A stretch of 64,000 nt of DNA, taken from Cognatishimia activa (lineage in GTDB: Bacteria; Pseudomonadota; Alphaproteobacteria; Rhodobacterales; Rhodobacteraceae). The stretch covers positions 320,385-384,384 of the forward strand of contig NZ_CYTO01000009.1 of the NCBI RefSeq assembly GCF_001458335.1, given 5' to 3'. Position 1 is the stretch's first letter. The number at the start of each line of letters is the position of its first letter. The position numbers were made by a program, and so were the translations under genes. Of this stretch, positions 8,826 to 17,921 are shown piece after piece. Under the pieces are notes generated by a model that saw only the letters and a program-made list of their open reading frames with translations, had not been told where the DNA came from and ran no database searches.

Positions 8826-10820
8826 GTGAAACAAGCCCTGCAAGACGCGCTGGATGACCGCGGCTATGAAACCCTGACGCCTGTGCAACAGGCCGTCATC
8901 AGCGACGACTATGTGGGCAAAGACCTGTTGGTGTCCGCGCAAACTGGATCTGGCAAAACCATCGGCTTTGGATTGGCGATTGCGCCGACATTGCTGGGCG
9001 AAGGCGAACGGTTCGAGCGCGCAGACGCGCCTTTGGCTTTGGTGGTCGCACCCACCCGCGAATTGGCTTTGCAGGTGAAACGCGAGCTGGCTTGGCTTTA
9101 TGGTAAAGCAGGCGCAATTCTGGCCTCCACCGTGGGTGGCATGGATATCCGCACTGAACGTCGCAATCTGGATCGCGGCACGCATATTGTTGTGGCCACC
9201 CCAGGCCGCCTGCGTGACCACATTGAAAAGGGCGCGATTGATCTGTCTGAAGTGCGCGCGGTTGTGCTTGATGAAGCGGATGAGATGCTCGATCTGGGTT
9301 TCCGTGAAGACCTAGAGTTCATTCTGGGCGCATGCCCTGAAGACCGCCAGACGCTGCTTTTCTCAGCGACGGTTCCAAAAATGATCACAGCTCTGGCGAA
9401 GAACTACCAGAACGATGCGATCCGTGTTGTCGTGAAATCCGAAAACAAACAACACGCCGATATTGAATACCGCGCCATGAATGTGGTGGATCGCGACGTT
9501 GAAAACGCGGTGATCAACACATTGCTTTATTACGATGCGCCAAACGCGATTGTGTTCGGCAATACACGCGCAACAGTGAACCGCCTGACCACGCGGCTTT
9601 CAAACCGTGGGTTCCGGGTTGTTTGTCTGTCGGGTGAACTGACCCAAGCGGAGCGTACCAACGCATTGCAAGCGATGCGTGATGGACGGGCGAATGTCTG
9701 TGTCGCGACTGACGTTGCCGCGCGCGGCATTGACCTGCCTAACCTAGATCTGGTGGTGCACGCCGAACTTCCCGGTAGCCATGAAACGCTTCTGCACCGT
9801 TCTGGCCGGACGGGCCGGGCAGGGCGCAAGGGCACAAGTGCTTTGATCGTCACCAAACGCACGTCCAATAAAGCCAACCGCATCCTGAAAATGGCAAAAC
9901 TGGATGCCACATGGGGCGGTGCGCCAACGGCAGACGAAGTGTCTGCGCGTGAAGATGAGCGCATGATGGGTGATGAGGCTTGGACGCAACCGATCAACGA
10001 GGTTGAGCAGGGCAGTGTGGATGCGCTGACCGCAGCATTTTCCGCGGAACAACTGGCCGCAGCCTATCTGCGCCTGCGCCGTACTGCGCGATCTGCGCCA
10101 GAAGAGCTGAATGCTTTCACCGAATCCAAACCGCGACGCAAAGAAGATTTTGGGCCAAGCACTTGGTTCTCTGTGTCTGGTGGCCGCAAGGCGGGTGCAG
10201 AAGTGCGCCGGTTGCTGCCTATGCTGTGCAAGGCAGGTAACCTCACCAAAGACGATTTGGGCGCAATCCGCATTCAAGACAACGAAACCTATGTTCAGGT
10301 TTTGAGTTCGAGCGTTGATGGCTTCCTTGCAGCCATTGGCCCGGATCAAAAGGTCGAAGATGCCAAGATCGAGAAGGTCGACGGCGAGCCGAAGCTCGAG
10401 CGCCCAGAGCGTTCTGAGCGGCCAAACCGCGGGTTCAAAAGCCGAAAGTTCGATGATCGCGGACCGAGAAGAGACGGCCCTCCAAAGTTCAAAAAGCCGG
10501 GTGGCGGCAAGCGGTTTGATCCGTTGGATGACAAACCTAGAAAGAAGCCGCACCGTAAAGGTGGAGATTCTGCCGCGAAGCCGCGTGAAGACAAACCTTA
10601 CAAGCCGCGTGACGAAGAGGCTTGGAAAGATCGCTCTTCCAAAGGCGGGAAATCTGGCGACCGTAAGTCTAAAGGCCAGAGCTTCGGAAAACCTTCTGGT
10701 AAGCCAAGCGGTAAGCCAAAAGGCCCACCGCCGCCAAAGGGCAAACCCAATAGCAAAAAGAACAAAGCCCGTGCGGCAGCCAAAGCAGCTGGTGGCGACG
10801 CGCGCCCTAAACGGCGCTAA
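8826..10820 (+). CDS. DEAD-box ATP-dependent RNA helicase with DbpA-type RNA-binding domain and long basic tail
   Basis: A 664-aa helicase with the complete motif set: Q motif near residue 17, motif I AQTGSGKT, Ia PTRELA, Ib TPGR, II DEAD, III SAT and [12 protein letters not shown]. After the two RecA domains comes a DbpA/CsdA-like RNA-binding domain (about 455-540). The last ~130 residues are low-complexity and rich in Lys, Arg, Gly and Pro, probably a disordered RNA-binding tail. The start is GTG at 8826 with only a weak ribosome site. It probably helps ribosome assembly or mRNA unwinding, like DeaD/CsdA. It stands between rpsA and ihfB, genes that are usually adjacent or close in related genomes. 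Confidence 0.93.
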   Translation: MKQALQDALDDRGYETLTPVQQAVISDDYVGKDLLVSAQTGSGKTIGFGLAIAPTLLGEGERFERADAPLALVVAPTRELALQVKRELAWLYGKAGAILASTVGGMDIRTERRNLDRGTHIVVATPGRLRDHIEKGAIDLSEVRAVVLDEADEMLDLGFREDLEFILGACPEDRQTLLFSATVPKMITALAKNYQNDAIRVVVKSENKQHADIEYRAMNVVDRDVENAVINTLLYYDAPNAIVFGNTRATVNRLTTRLSNRGFRVVCLSGELTQAERTNALQAMRDGRANVCVATDVAARGIDLPNLDLVVHAELPGSHETLLHRSGRTGRAGRKGTSALIVTKRTSNKANRILKMAKLDATWGGAPTADEVSAREDERMMGDEAWTQPINEVEQGSVDALTAAFSAEQLAAAYLRLRRTARSAPEELNAFTESKPRRKEDFGPSTWFSVSGGRKAGAEVRRLLPMLCKAGNLTKDDLGAIRIQDNETYVQVLSSSVDGFLAAIGPDQKVEDAKIEKVDGEPKLERPERSERPNRGFKSRKFDDRGPRRDGPPKFKKPGGGKRFDPLDDKPRKKPHRKGGDSAAKPREDKPYKPRDEEAWKDRSSKGGKSGDRKSKGQSFGKPSGKPSGKPKGPPPPKGKPNSKKNKARAAAKAAGGDARPKRR

Positions 10821-11068
10821 AGGCGACGTGCGATTGCGGCGAATCGACAAGGATTTGCCGCAACGCAGCATTCTTTGCGCCCGCAGAACATCGGGTCTTT
10901 GATCGGCATGCTATTGCTCAAAATACGACTTTGAAGCGTATTTTTGTAAGAAATCAGGGGTTTGTGAGGCTGAAACCGGAGTTAATGTTTCCGTTATGGG
11001 CCGAGATGCCTATAGTCGGGGTGGATGCATATAACAACATAAGCAATACCCCTGGGGAGTGGACATCG

Positions 11069-11353
11069 ATGATCCGATCGGAACTCATTCAAAAAATCGC
11101 CGACGAAAACCCGCATCTCTATCAGCGCGACGTCGAGCGTATTGTAAACACTATTTTCGACGAAATTACCGAAGCCATGTCTCGTGGTGATCGGGTGGAA
11201 TTGCGCGGCTTTGGCGCCTTTTCCGTAAAACAACGCGATGCCCGCGTCGGCCGCAATCCGCGCACCGGTGAATCTGTCGCAGTTGAAGAAAAACACGTTC
11301 CGTTCTTTAAGACAGGGAAACTCCTTCGGGATCGTCTGAACGGGAAAGCCTAA
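11069..11353 (+). CDS. ihfB: Integration host factor subunit beta
   Basis: A 94-aa HU/IHF-family DNA-bending protein, the normal IHF-beta length. Signatures are [11 protein letters not shown] at the start, [14 protein letters not shown] in the middle and the arm region [13 protein letters not shown], which inserts into the DNA minor groove. The start was set at ATG 11069, preceded by GGGGAG. A longer reading from 10931 adds 46 residues that do not look like IHF. IHF acts as a heterodimer with the alpha subunit in recombination, replication and transcription. Its stop is two bases from the LapA-like gene's ATG, so the two are co-transcribed. Confidence 0.95.
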   Translation: MIRSELIQKIADENPHLYQRDVERIVNTIFDEITEAMSRGDRVELRGFGAFSVKQRDARVGRNPRTGESVAVEEKHVPFFKTGKLLRDRLNGKA

Positions 11354-11355
11354 AC

Positions 11356-11706
11356 ATGCGTTATATTCGCTATGCATTTTTGGCCACGCTGGGCGTGGTG
11401 CTGATTTCTATTGCCTTGGCTAATCGTGGTTCGGTGACATTGAACCTGTTGCCAGATCCATTGGCGCAACTCTCCGGCATGCATTACTCGATTTCACTTC
11501 CGCTTTTTGTGGTGATCTTTGGCAGCATCATTGCAGGCCTGATGATCGGCTTCGCATGGGAATGGATGCGCGAATACAAACTGCGTGCTGCAGCCGGACG
11601 TACAGAACGCGAATTGCAGCAAACCAAGCGCGAGGTTCGTCGCTTGAAAGGCAAGCAGGAAGAAGACAAGGACGAGGTTCTGGCGCTTCTGGAAGAAGCA
11701 AGCTAA
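11356..11706 (+). CDS. LapA-domain (DUF1049) inner-membrane protein
   Basis: A 116-aa protein with two membrane helices (about residues 5-22 and 45-66) joined by a short loop with SVTLNLLPDPLAQ, the pattern of the LapA/DUF1049 family. The C-terminal 40 residues form a charged coiled coil (ERELQQTKREVRRLKGKQEE). In E. coli, LapA works with LapB in regulating lipopolysaccharide synthesis; no lapB-like gene is present here. It immediately follows ihfB, the conserved order in this bacterial family. Confidence 0.85.
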   Translation: MRYIRYAFLATLGVVLISIALANRGSVTLNLLPDPLAQLSGMHYSISLPLFVVIFGSIIAGLMIGFAWEWMREYKLRAAAGRTERELQQTKREVRRLKGKQEEDKDEVLALLEEAS

Positions 11707-11730
11707 ACCCGTCATCAAGTCTGATGCAGC

Positions 11731-11756
11731 GCCTCGGATTGTTCCGGGGCGTTTTT
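11731..11756 (+). terminator. Terminator after the ihfB-lapA unit
   Basis: A 7-bp stem (GCCTCGG / CCGGGGC, one G-U pair) with a 6-base loop is followed by GTTTTT. It lies between the LapA-like gene and trpF, so trpF may use readthrough or its own promoter. Confidence 0.7.
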
Positions 11757-11771
11757 CGTTAAAGGTTTGTC

Positions 11772-12431
11772 ATGAAAACACGCGTCAAAATCTGCGGGCT
11801 AAAAGAAGCTGAACACATCAAAGTGGCCGCCGAGGCGGGCGCTGCCTACGTTGGGTTCAACTTCTTTGCCAAATCTCCGCGGTTTGTTTCCTTTGATCAG
11901 GCGCGGGAATTGGCGTTGCAGACACCCATTGGCGTGGCCAAGGTTGGGCTTGTGGTAAATGTCGAGAATGCGTTTCTGGATGACCTACTGGCCAAAGTGC
12001 CGCTTGATATGATCCAGCTGCATGGTCACGAAACACCCGAGCGCGTGGCAGAAGTGCGTGAAATCTACGGCCTGCCTGTGATCAAGGCTTTTGGCATCGC
12101 TTCCATAGAAGACACCAAGAACATTGATGTTTACGGCGCGGTCGCGGACCAACTTTTGGTGGATGCAAAACCTCCGAAAGATGCCAAGATGTTGGGTGGC
12201 AACGGCATCACCTTTGATTGGACTTTGGTGAAACGTAAGTTTTGGCCAAAACCTTGGATGCTGGCGGGGGGGCTGACGGTCGAAAACGTCGCCAGTGCGA
12301 TCCAAATGACGGGCGCTAAACAAGTGGACCTGTCTTCAGGTGTTGAAAGCGCGCCGGGTGTGAAAGACCCGGATTTGATCCGTGCTTTCATCAAAGCTGC
12401 AATGCAAGAGCCCGCGCCGAAACTTTCCTAA
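11772..12431 (+). CDS. trpF: Phosphoribosylanthranilate isomerase
   Basis: A 219-aa TIM-barrel enzyme that converts N-(5-phosphoribosyl)anthranilate to CdRP in tryptophan synthesis. TrpF motifs are visible: VKICGLKE at the N-terminus with the catalytic Cys, MIQLHGHE near residue 80, LLVDAKPP near 130 with the catalytic Asp, and [15 protein letters not shown] at the C-terminal phosphate site. Length is normal. trpB follows 80 bases downstream in the same direction. trpA lies about 12 kb away on the other strand, so the pathway genes are split. Confidence 0.96.
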   Translation: MKTRVKICGLKEAEHIKVAAEAGAAYVGFNFFAKSPRFVSFDQARELALQTPIGVAKVGLVVNVENAFLDDLLAKVPLDMIQLHGHETPERVAEVREIYGLPVIKAFGIASIEDTKNIDVYGAVADQLLVDAKPPKDAKMLGGNGITFDWTLVKRKFWPKPWMLAGGLTVENVASAIQMTGAKQVDLSSGVESAPGVKDPDLIRAFIKAAMQEPAPKLS

Positions 12432-12511
12432 CACTTAAGCAATACTTTGGCATGGAAACTTCCCCGCTTTCGCCCTAAGACAAAGGCTAAGAACCAGTGA
12501 GAGAGGCATCC

Positions 12512-13765
12512 ATGGCCAACGATCTTTTCAACAGCTTCATGAACGGTCCCGATGAAAAAGGCCGTTTCGGTGATTTCGGCGGGCGTTTTGTGTCAGAAAC
12601 CCTGATGCCGCTGATCCTTGATCTGGAAGCGGAATATGAAAAGGCAAAGGACGATCCGACCTTTTGGGCGGAGATGGATGACCTGTGGACACATTATGTA
12701 GGCCGCCCAAGCCCGCTGTATTTCGCGCCGCGCATGACCGAGGAACTCGGTGGTGCCAAAATCTATCTCAAGCGCGATGAGCTGAACCACACGGGTGCGC
12801 ATAAGATTAACAACGTGCTGGGTCAGATCATTCTGGCAAAACGCATGGGTAAGACCCGGATTATTGCAGAAACCGGTGCGGGCCAGCACGGCGTTGCCAC
12901 CGCAACGGTCTGCGCGAAGTTCGGTCTGAAATGCGTCGTCTACATGGGTGCCCATGATGTTGAACGCCAAGCGCCAAACGTCTTCCGCATGCGCTTGCTC
13001 GGTGCTGAAGTTGTGCCGGTGACCTCTGGTCGTGGCACACTGAAAGACGCGATGAACGACGCGCTGCGTGACTGGGTGACCAATGTCGCTGACACCTTCT
13101 ACTGCATTGGCACCGTGGCTGGTCCGCACCCATATCCAGCGATGGTGCGCGACTTCCAAGCGATCATCGGCAAAGAGGTCCGCACACAGCTCGCGGAACA
13201 AGAAGGCGAGGGCCGTTTGCCTGATACCGTGATCGCGGCAATCGGTGGCGGCTCCAACGCGATGGGTCTTTTCTTCCCGTTCCTTGACGATGACAGCGTG
13301 AATATCATCGGTGTTGAAGCAGGCGGCAAAGGTGTGAACCAGAAGATGGAGCACTGCGCTTCCCTAACTGGTGGTCGTCCGGGCGTGTTGCATGGCAATC
13401 GGACGTATCTTTTGCAGGATGATGACGGTCAAATCCTTGAAGGGTTCTCGATCTCTGCTGGCCTGGATTACCCGGGGATTGGTCCAGAGCATGCTTGGCT
13501 GCACGACATTGGCCGCGCGCAATATGTATCCATCACCGACAAAGAAGCTCTGGAGGCGTTCCAGTTTGCGTGCCGCACCGAAGGCATCATCCCAGCACTT
13601 GAGCCAAGCCACGCATTGGCACATGTGATGAAGCTCGCGCCAACCCTGCCAAAGGATCATATCCTGGTCATGAACATGTGTGGCCGCGGCGACAAAGATA
13701 TCTTCACGGTGGCCCGTCATCTCGGGTTTGACATGTCAGGCCCCGAGGGCCGCGTGTTCGAATAA
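12512..13765 (+). CDS. trpB: Tryptophan synthase beta chain
   Basis: A 417-aa PLP enzyme that joins indole and serine to give tryptophan. The PLP lysine is Lys98 in HTGAHKIN, and the phosphate-binding loop GGGSNAMG is present. The N-terminal [17 protein letters not shown] is typical of TrpB1. The start was set at ATG 12512, with AGAGAGG just upstream; a GTG at 12497 is possible. It works as an alpha2-beta2 complex with TrpA, encoded at 25.2-26.0 kb in this window. Confidence 0.96.
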   Translation: MANDLFNSFMNGPDEKGRFGDFGGRFVSETLMPLILDLEAEYEKAKDDPTFWAEMDDLWTHYVGRPSPLYFAPRMTEELGGAKIYLKRDELNHTGAHKINNVLGQIILAKRMGKTRIIAETGAGQHGVATATVCAKFGLKCVVYMGAHDVERQAPNVFRMRLLGAEVVPVTSGRGTLKDAMNDALRDWVTNVADTFYCIGTVAGPHPYPAMVRDFQAIIGKEVRTQLAEQEGEGRLPDTVIAAIGGGSNAMGLFFPFLDDDSVNIIGVEAGGKGVNQKMEHCASLTGGRPGVLHGNRTYLLQDDDGQILEGFSISAGLDYPGIGPEHAWLHDIGRAQYVSITDKEALEAFQFACRTEGIIPALEPSHALAHVMKLAPTLPKDHILVMNMCGRGDKDIFTVARHLGFDMSGPEGRVFE

Positions 13766-13774
13766 AAATTCAGA

Positions 13775-13799
13775 GGCGGGCCCAGAGCCCGCCTTTTTC
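13775..13799 (+). terminator. Terminator of trpB
   Basis: A perfect 7-bp stem (GGCGGGC / GCCCGCC) with a CCAGA loop is followed by TTTTT, nine bases after the trpB stop codon. Confidence 0.88.
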
Positions 13800-13800
13800 T

Positions 13801-13998
13801 TTAGATCAGCTTATTTTTGATGGCGGTGCGGCTGCCAATCTCCCGAGCTATTCTTTGAAACTCATTGACGTTTGGGCAGCGATTGGGGGAGACACGGGCG
13901 CTCATTGGTTGCCTGTCAGTCACCGCATTCCAAATCGCCGCACATATGCGCAAGATTGGTTTTGGTTTGTTTTCGTTCGCTTTCGTTACAACTCGCAT
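13801..13998 (-). CDS. Possible small basic protein of unknown function
   Basis: A 65-aa open frame on the minus strand with a good ribosome site (GAGGTGG four bases before the ATG). It is basic, contains several Pro and Arg residues and a possible C-terminal helix (EFQRIAREIG), and has no recognised motif. It ends inside the T-run of the trpB terminator. It could be a real short gene or chance. The rest of the 13.8-14.27 kb gap shows no other convincing frame. Confidence 0.35.
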   Translation of the reverse strand: MRVVTKANENKPKPILRICAAIWNAVTDRQPMSARVSPNRCPNVNEFQRIAREIGSRTAIKNKLI

Positions 13999-14266
13999 AA
14001 TCCACCTCAGTTCAAAATTAATTCAGATATGCGCGTTTCGGAGTTCCATTTTACTTTATGGTTTCGACGAAATTTGGAAATCGTGTCGGTATCGGTACGT
14101 TCGGCGGCAATGGTGCCTTTGCGCCATAAACTCAAGTTTATGCCCATCCACATTAGGTTGATCTTTGGCTGGATAAACCCGCGTTCAATAGAGAACCCCT
14201 CAATCCTGCTGCATTTGTTTTTCACAGCCAGCGAGACTGCTGGTGCCCAACACATCGGAGAAACAA

Positions 14267-14659
14267 ATGAAAAAACTTCTTGCCACTACCGCCGCGATCA
14301 CACTGGGGTTTGCCACGCAGTCATATGCGCAAAGCTTTACCGACACGATTGTCGCCGACCTTGAAGCGCAAGGTTACACGGACATCGAAGTCGAAACCGA
14401 CGGCGATAAAACTATTGTCGAAGCTGTCCTAGGCGATACCGAGTATGAATTTACTTATGACAGCACCAGCCAGGAGCTTCTTGAGACTGAAGAAGAGCTC
14501 TTCGACGAAGATGATGAAGATGACCTCAAAGATGAAGACGGCGAGGGCGAAGACGAGGATGATGAGGATGATGAGGATGAAGACGAGGATGAAGACGAAG
14601 ATGATGAAGATGATGACGATGAAGATGAGGACGAAGACGACGACGAAGATGATGACTAA
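14267..14659 (+). CDS. Secreted PepSY-like protein with a highly acidic tail
   Basis: A 130-aa protein starting at ATG 14267 behind GGAGAA. Residues 1-21 are a signal peptide ending SYAQ. Residues 22-75 resemble a PepSY-type unit: a helix with IVADLEAQGYTDIEVE followed by strands with TIVEAVLGDTEYEFTYD. From about residue 77 to the end almost every residue is Asp or Glu (runs such as EDEDDEDDEDEDEDEDE). Such a tail would be strongly anionic and could bind divalent cations in the periplasm or outside. A paralogue follows 118 bases downstream. Function unknown; the PepSY assignment is by pattern only. Confidence 0.75.
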   Translation: MKKLLATTAAITLGFATQSYAQSFTDTIVADLEAQGYTDIEVETDGDKTIVEAVLGDTEYEFTYDSTSQELLETEEELFDEDDEDDLKDEDGEGEDEDDEDDEDEDEDEDEDDEDDDDEDEDEDDDEDDD

Positions 14660-14722
14660 CTAAGGCAGGGTAACAGGGCCTTGTCTTGAATTTCCCAGTC
14701 TAGTCCTGTTTATCCTCAGGCT

Positions 14723-14754
14723 GGTCCGTGTTGCATCCCCCGAAAGCACGGACC
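14723..14754 (+). promoter_or_regulatory. Stem-loop between the two acidic-protein genes
   Basis: A perfect 8-bp inverted repeat (GGTCCGTG / CACGGACC) with a 16-base loop sits just before the ribosome site of the second acidic-protein gene. There is no T-run, so it is more likely an mRNA processing or stability element than a terminator. Confidence 0.4.
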
Positions 14755-14776
14755 GGCCATTGCCATTGGAGGCACC

Positions 14777-15148
14777 ATGCAACATCGAATGATACTCGTA
14801 GCCACACTATGCGCCGTTTTGGCGACGCCTGCTTTTGCCAATCCGCATGTTGACCGCATCGTGAGCCAGCTGAAGGCTGAAGGCTATAACAGCTTTGAAA
14901 TGGAACGCACCTGGTTGGGGCGCATCCGGATTGAAGCAGAAAAAGGCGATATCGACCGTGAGATCGTGATCAACCGCAGCACTGGCGAGGTTCTTCGGGA
15001 TTACCTTGTAGAAGAAGGTGGCTTGTTCTCGGATGGGGAAGACGAGGACGATGATGAGGACAAGAAAGAAGAAGAAGACGAAGACGAAGAGGATGATGGT
15101 GATGATGACGATGGCGAAGATGAGGAAGATGATGATGACTCTGACTAG
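14777..15148 (+). CDS. Second secreted PepSY-like protein with acidic tail
   Basis: A 123-aa paralogue of the preceding protein. It has a signal peptide (cleavage after ATPAFA), then a PepSY-like unit beginning VDRIVSQLKAEGYNSFEME and ending TGEVLRDYLVEE. From about residue 85 it has an Asp/Glu-rich tail, here with a few Lys and Gly. The ATG at 14777 follows TTGGAGGCACC. The order signal peptide, PepSY-like unit, acidic tail is the same in both proteins, while their middle parts are only distantly similar, so the duplication is old. The gene precedes a membrane-anchored HTH regulator by 35 bases. Confidence 0.75.
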   Translation: MQHRMILVATLCAVLATPAFANPHVDRIVSQLKAEGYNSFEMERTWLGRIRIEAEKGDIDREIVINRSTGEVLRDYLVEEGGLFSDGEDEDDDEDKKEEEDEDEEDDGDDDDGEDEEDDDDSD

Positions 15149-15183
15149 CCATTTGTCCCATCTTCAGACCACGGAGAAGCGCA

Positions 15184-15663
15184 TTGGATAAAAAGCATCT
15201 TTTGCTGCTTCTGGCCGTTGTTCAGATCGGCTGCGCACTCTTTTTTGTTTCAGAGATAGTCTTAACGATATTTGGCGGGCGTACTGCCCCCATCAGCTGG
15301 CGCCTTCGCGAGCTGTTAGAAATTGGTGCGGCTGTGGGTTTGCTTTTAGGCACAAGCTTTGCGTTTGTCGCGCTAAGAACCGCCCAAAAACAGCAGGCAA
15401 AGGCCGAGGAAAGCCTGCGGCAGGTTCAATCTTCATTTCACGAACATCTTGAGGAAAGGTTTGACCAATGGGCGCTCACCAAAGCGGAACGAGATGTGGC
15501 TCTGTTTTCATTAAAAGGTCTATCGGTCTCAGAGATTGCTGGCGTGCGTGAGACGTCAGAAGGCACGGTGAAAGCACAAAGCAATGCGATCTATCGCAAA
15601 GCTGGAGTCAGTGGGCGCAGCCAGTTGCTGAGCCTGTTCATCGAAGATCTGATTGTTGACTAG
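15184..15663 (+). CDS. Membrane-anchored LuxR-type HTH protein
   Basis: A 159-aa protein with two N-terminal membrane helices (about residues 5-29 and 44-65), a short coiled-coil linker and a C-terminal LuxR/GerE-type helix-turn-helix. The HTH shows LTKAERDVALFSLKGLSVSEIAG and EGTVKAQSNAIYRKAGVSG spread over residues 98-145. The start is TTG at 15184, chosen because GGAG lies eight bases before it. The topology puts the DNA-binding domain in the cytoplasm and leaves only a short periplasmic loop. Its close linkage to two secreted acidic proteins suggests that it senses them or controls their genes; this is inference. Its stop overlaps that of the convergent DUF2237 gene (CTAG shared). Confidence 0.8.
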   Translation: MDKKHLLLLLAVVQIGCALFFVSEIVLTIFGGRTAPISWRLRELLEIGAAVGLLLGTSFAFVALRTAQKQQAKAEESLRQVQSSFHEHLEERFDQWALTKAERDVALFSLKGLSVSEIAGVRETSEGTVKAQSNAIYRKAGVSGRSQLLSLFIEDLIVD

Positions 15664-16031
15664 GTTGCAGTGTGCTCTTCCAAAATCCGCAATGGGATGA
15701 TTTCAAGAGCGCGTCCATGAGTGGCATTTAAATAGACCTTTGGCGCACAGCCTTCGTCATGGGCTTGCAGAAAGCGCGATGCACAAAGACACCACTTGTC
15801 GCCGGGGTTGAGGCCGGGAAAACCGAACTCTAGCCGCGGCGTAGACAGGTCATTGCCGACATATTTGGAATAGGCGAGAAATTCTGCCGTCATCACCGCA
15901 CAGACCGTATGGCTGCCAGCATCGGCATCACATGTATTACAGTGCCCGTCCCGGAAGAACCCGGTCATTGGGTCACTTGAGCAGGGTTCTAGAGTTTCCC
16001 CCAAGACGTTCAGGGATGGGTCTTTCTGCAT
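15660..16031 (-). CDS. DUF2237 family protein
   Basis: A 123-aa protein matching the small DUF2237 family, which has no established function. Recognisable stretches are PCSSDPMTGFFRDGHCNTC, GSHTVCAVMTAEFL and FGFPGLNPGDKWCLCASRF. Five cysteines and the acidic/aromatic pattern are family-typical. The gene is followed on the same strand by pieces of the plus-strand regulator, with which it shares the CTAG stop-codon overlap. It lies 13 bases downstream of the DUF2332 gene and is probably co-transcribed with it and pth. Confidence 0.88.
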   Translation of the reverse strand: MQKDPSLNVLGETLEPCSSDPMTGFFRDGHCNTCDADAGSHTVCAVMTAEFLAYSKYVGNDLSTPRLEFGFPGLNPGDKWCLCASRFLQAHDEGCAPKVYLNATHGRALEIIPLRILEEHTAT

Positions 16032-16044
16032 GTGTGTTCCTGAC

Positions 16045-17094
16045 CTATCTGATCCAGTCTAAAGTTTGCGGGGCCTGCCAGTCCATCCAGCGGCCGTGAA
16101 AATCGACCCGTCCAAGCTGAACTGTCAGGTCGCCGGGCCATAGGCGTAGCGTCAAAGCAGCGCCTGGGGAGGAACCGTCATTTTCCATTCTGAGCCAAGC
16201 CAAAGGACGGTCAGCAGTGGCGCTTTCACCCGAGGATTCAATAAGAGAGGCCCCTTTAGCCTGTGCTGTTTCAGGAAAATACTGCCACGCGATGGTGTGA
16301 TAAATCAAATGCAGCCCGTCAAATGGAGCTGATAGCCGGGACTCTAGCCATTCTATTGCGTCCCCTTGATCAACAGAGGCGTTTTGTATGGCAATCGCGG
16401 CTTTGGTGAGCGTGGCCCTTTCGGGTTGATCGGCCCAGAGATAGGCAAGAAGCCGCAACTGAGTTTCGGGATCTTGGCTGTCGAGCGGGTTCAAGTCGAC
16501 ACCACGGCGCGAAGCCACTTTGATGGATCTTGCCTCCGGCGGCGTGCCGATCCAATCCGGTGTTAAGTGGACAGATGAAGCGTCTCCAAAACTGTTCGGA
16601 CCTGCCTGCATTGAAAACTGGTCAAACATCAGATTGAGCCCCGCGCTGGCGCCGAGCTCTGAGAGATGGAAAGGGAGGGTCGTTTGCGCTGCAAGGTAAT
16701 GTGCTGCTGCAATAAGGGCGACAGACCTGCGCACTTCATTGGTTTGTGGGGCGTTTTCTAGCCACGCATTCCAAAATTCCGGATTGCTGATTAATGCAGT
16801 ATCGACCGCATCCCAAAGTGCGGCGTCGGGTACTTCATTGGGGGGGTAACAGGCTGCAAGAGCTGTGCTCTTTCTGGCAACAACCAGATATTGCAAACCG
16901 CCTGCGATCCGCAGCGGTAAGGATATTCCAGCCGGGCTAATGTCGCCAGAAAACTGGTTCTCCCAGCTGCGCAAAGCAGGATGTGTTGCGCTGTTGTCTG
17001 CCAGCAAGCCCATGAGTTTCACCATGAATGGGCTGCCAAGCCGGTCGCAATGCACCGCCTGATCACGGCATGCGATGGCAAGGCGGTTGCTCAT
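16045..17094 (-). CDS. DUF2332 family protein
   Basis: A 349-aa protein of the DUF2332 family, common in alphaproteobacteria and of unknown function. Family features include an early HPALRSWENQ segment, LPLRIAGGLQYLV, and HLSELGASAGLNLMFDQF near residue 145. The last is a glycine-rich turn that resembles a nucleotide or SAM-binding loop. No signal peptide or membrane helix is seen. Its start overlaps the pth stop by four bases (ATGA), so translation is coupled to peptidyl-tRNA hydrolase. Confidence 0.85.
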   Translation of the reverse strand: MSNRLAIACRDQAVHCDRLGSPFMVKLMGLLADNSATHPALRSWENQFSGDISPAGISLPLRIAGGLQYLVVARKSTALAACYPPNEVPDAALWDAVDTALISNPEFWNAWLENAPQTNEVRRSVALIAAAHYLAAQTTLPFHLSELGASAGLNLMFDQFSMQAGPNSFGDASSVHLTPDWIGTPPEARSIKVASRRGVDLNPLDSQDPETQLRLLAYLWADQPERATLTKAAIAIQNASVDQGDAIEWLESRLSAPFDGLHLIYHTIAWQYFPETAQAKGASLIESSGESATADRPLAWLRMENDGSSPGAALTLRLWPGDLTVQLGRVDFHGRWMDWQAPQTLDWIR

Positions 17095-17768
17095 TTAAAC
17101 TTGTCCATAAGTTTTTGCATCGGACTACGCGTGTCTTCGGGTTCCGGCTGTGGTTCTGGTGCTGGCTTGGCTGCTTTTGGCTTGCTTGTGGACGACCGCG
17201 GTGGAGCCACCCGCAAAGCGACCGCGTTCATAAACTTGCCTGAATCTCCAGCTGCCAAATGGGGCGCTCCGTCAGAAATGCCTCGGATCAGGTCATCCAA
17301 CCAGTCTTGATCTGCTTTCGCAAAGTCCCGCAAGACATAGCCCGCCACCGCGTCTTTGTGGCCGGGATGGCCGATCCCCAAGCGCACACGGTCATAATGC
17401 GGCCCAAGATGTTGGTGGATTGAGCGCAGCCCGTTGTGACCCGCATGGCCACCACCGGATTTCACGCGGCACTTACCGGGGGCAAGATCGAGCTCGTCGT
17501 GAAACACGGTTACATCTGTGCTTTCTAGTTTGTAAAACCGCATCGCTTCACCGACCGATTGACCCGACAGGTTCATAAAGGTCTCGGGCTTGAGCAACAC
17601 AACCTTCTCGCTTCCGAATTTCCCTTCGCTCACCTGGCCTTGGAACTTTTTCCGCCAAGGAGCAAAGCCGTGATCCTCTGCCAGACGGTCCAGCGCCATA
17701 AACCCGATATTGTGGCGATTGCCCGCGTATTTTGGGCCCGGATTTCCCAGACCGACGAAAAGTTTCAT
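17091..17768 (-). CDS. pth: Peptidyl-tRNA hydrolase
   Basis: A 225-aa enzyme that releases peptides from peptidyl-tRNA dropped by the ribosome. The N-terminal FVGLGNPGPKYAGNRHNIGF carries the catalytic His19 and Asn9. Further motifs are LLKPETFMNLSG, VFHDELDL with the catalytic Asp, and GGHAGHNGLRS. The catalytic domain ends around residue 185. A Pro/Lys/Glu-rich tail of about 35 residues follows and is longer than in many bacterial Pth proteins. In related genomes pth follows rplY; here four genes with an intervening divergent one lie between them, so the pair has been separated by inserted genes. Confidence 0.96.
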   Translation of the reverse strand: MKLFVGLGNPGPKYAGNRHNIGFMALDRLAEDHGFAPWRKKFQGQVSEGKFGSEKVVLLKPETFMNLSGQSVGEAMRFYKLESTDVTVFHDELDLAPGKCRVKSGGGHAGHNGLRSIHQHLGPHYDRVRLGIGHPGHKDAVAGYVLRDFAKADQDWLDDLIRGISDGAPHLAAGDSGKFMNAVALRVAPPRSSTSKPKAAKPAPEPQPEPEDTRSPMQKLMDKFK

Positions 17769-17921
17769 TATCTTTAGCCCTTTGACGGTCGCGATATGTT
17801 GGCGACCTCTGTTGCGGCAAATCTATGGGTGCGGGGGATTTTTTTCAATCGCCATTGGCGGTTGGGTCGTTGGGCAGTAGCGTATGGCAATAAGCTAAAA
17901 AAGAGCAGTCTTAGGGTTCAA

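Noticed and set aside
9744-10871. A 375-codon frame antisense to the helicase gene
   Set aside because: The product has an Arg/Phe-rich composition typical of a mirror frame of a Lys/Arg-rich gene and shows no family motif.
13999-14266. Small frames between trpB and the acidic-protein gene
   Set aside because: Several overlapping short frames on both strands, none with a ribosome site or protein-like composition.
14500-14655. Triplet-rich tract as a CRISPR or tandem repeat array
   Set aside because: It is an in-frame run of Asp/Glu codons without regular units or spacers.
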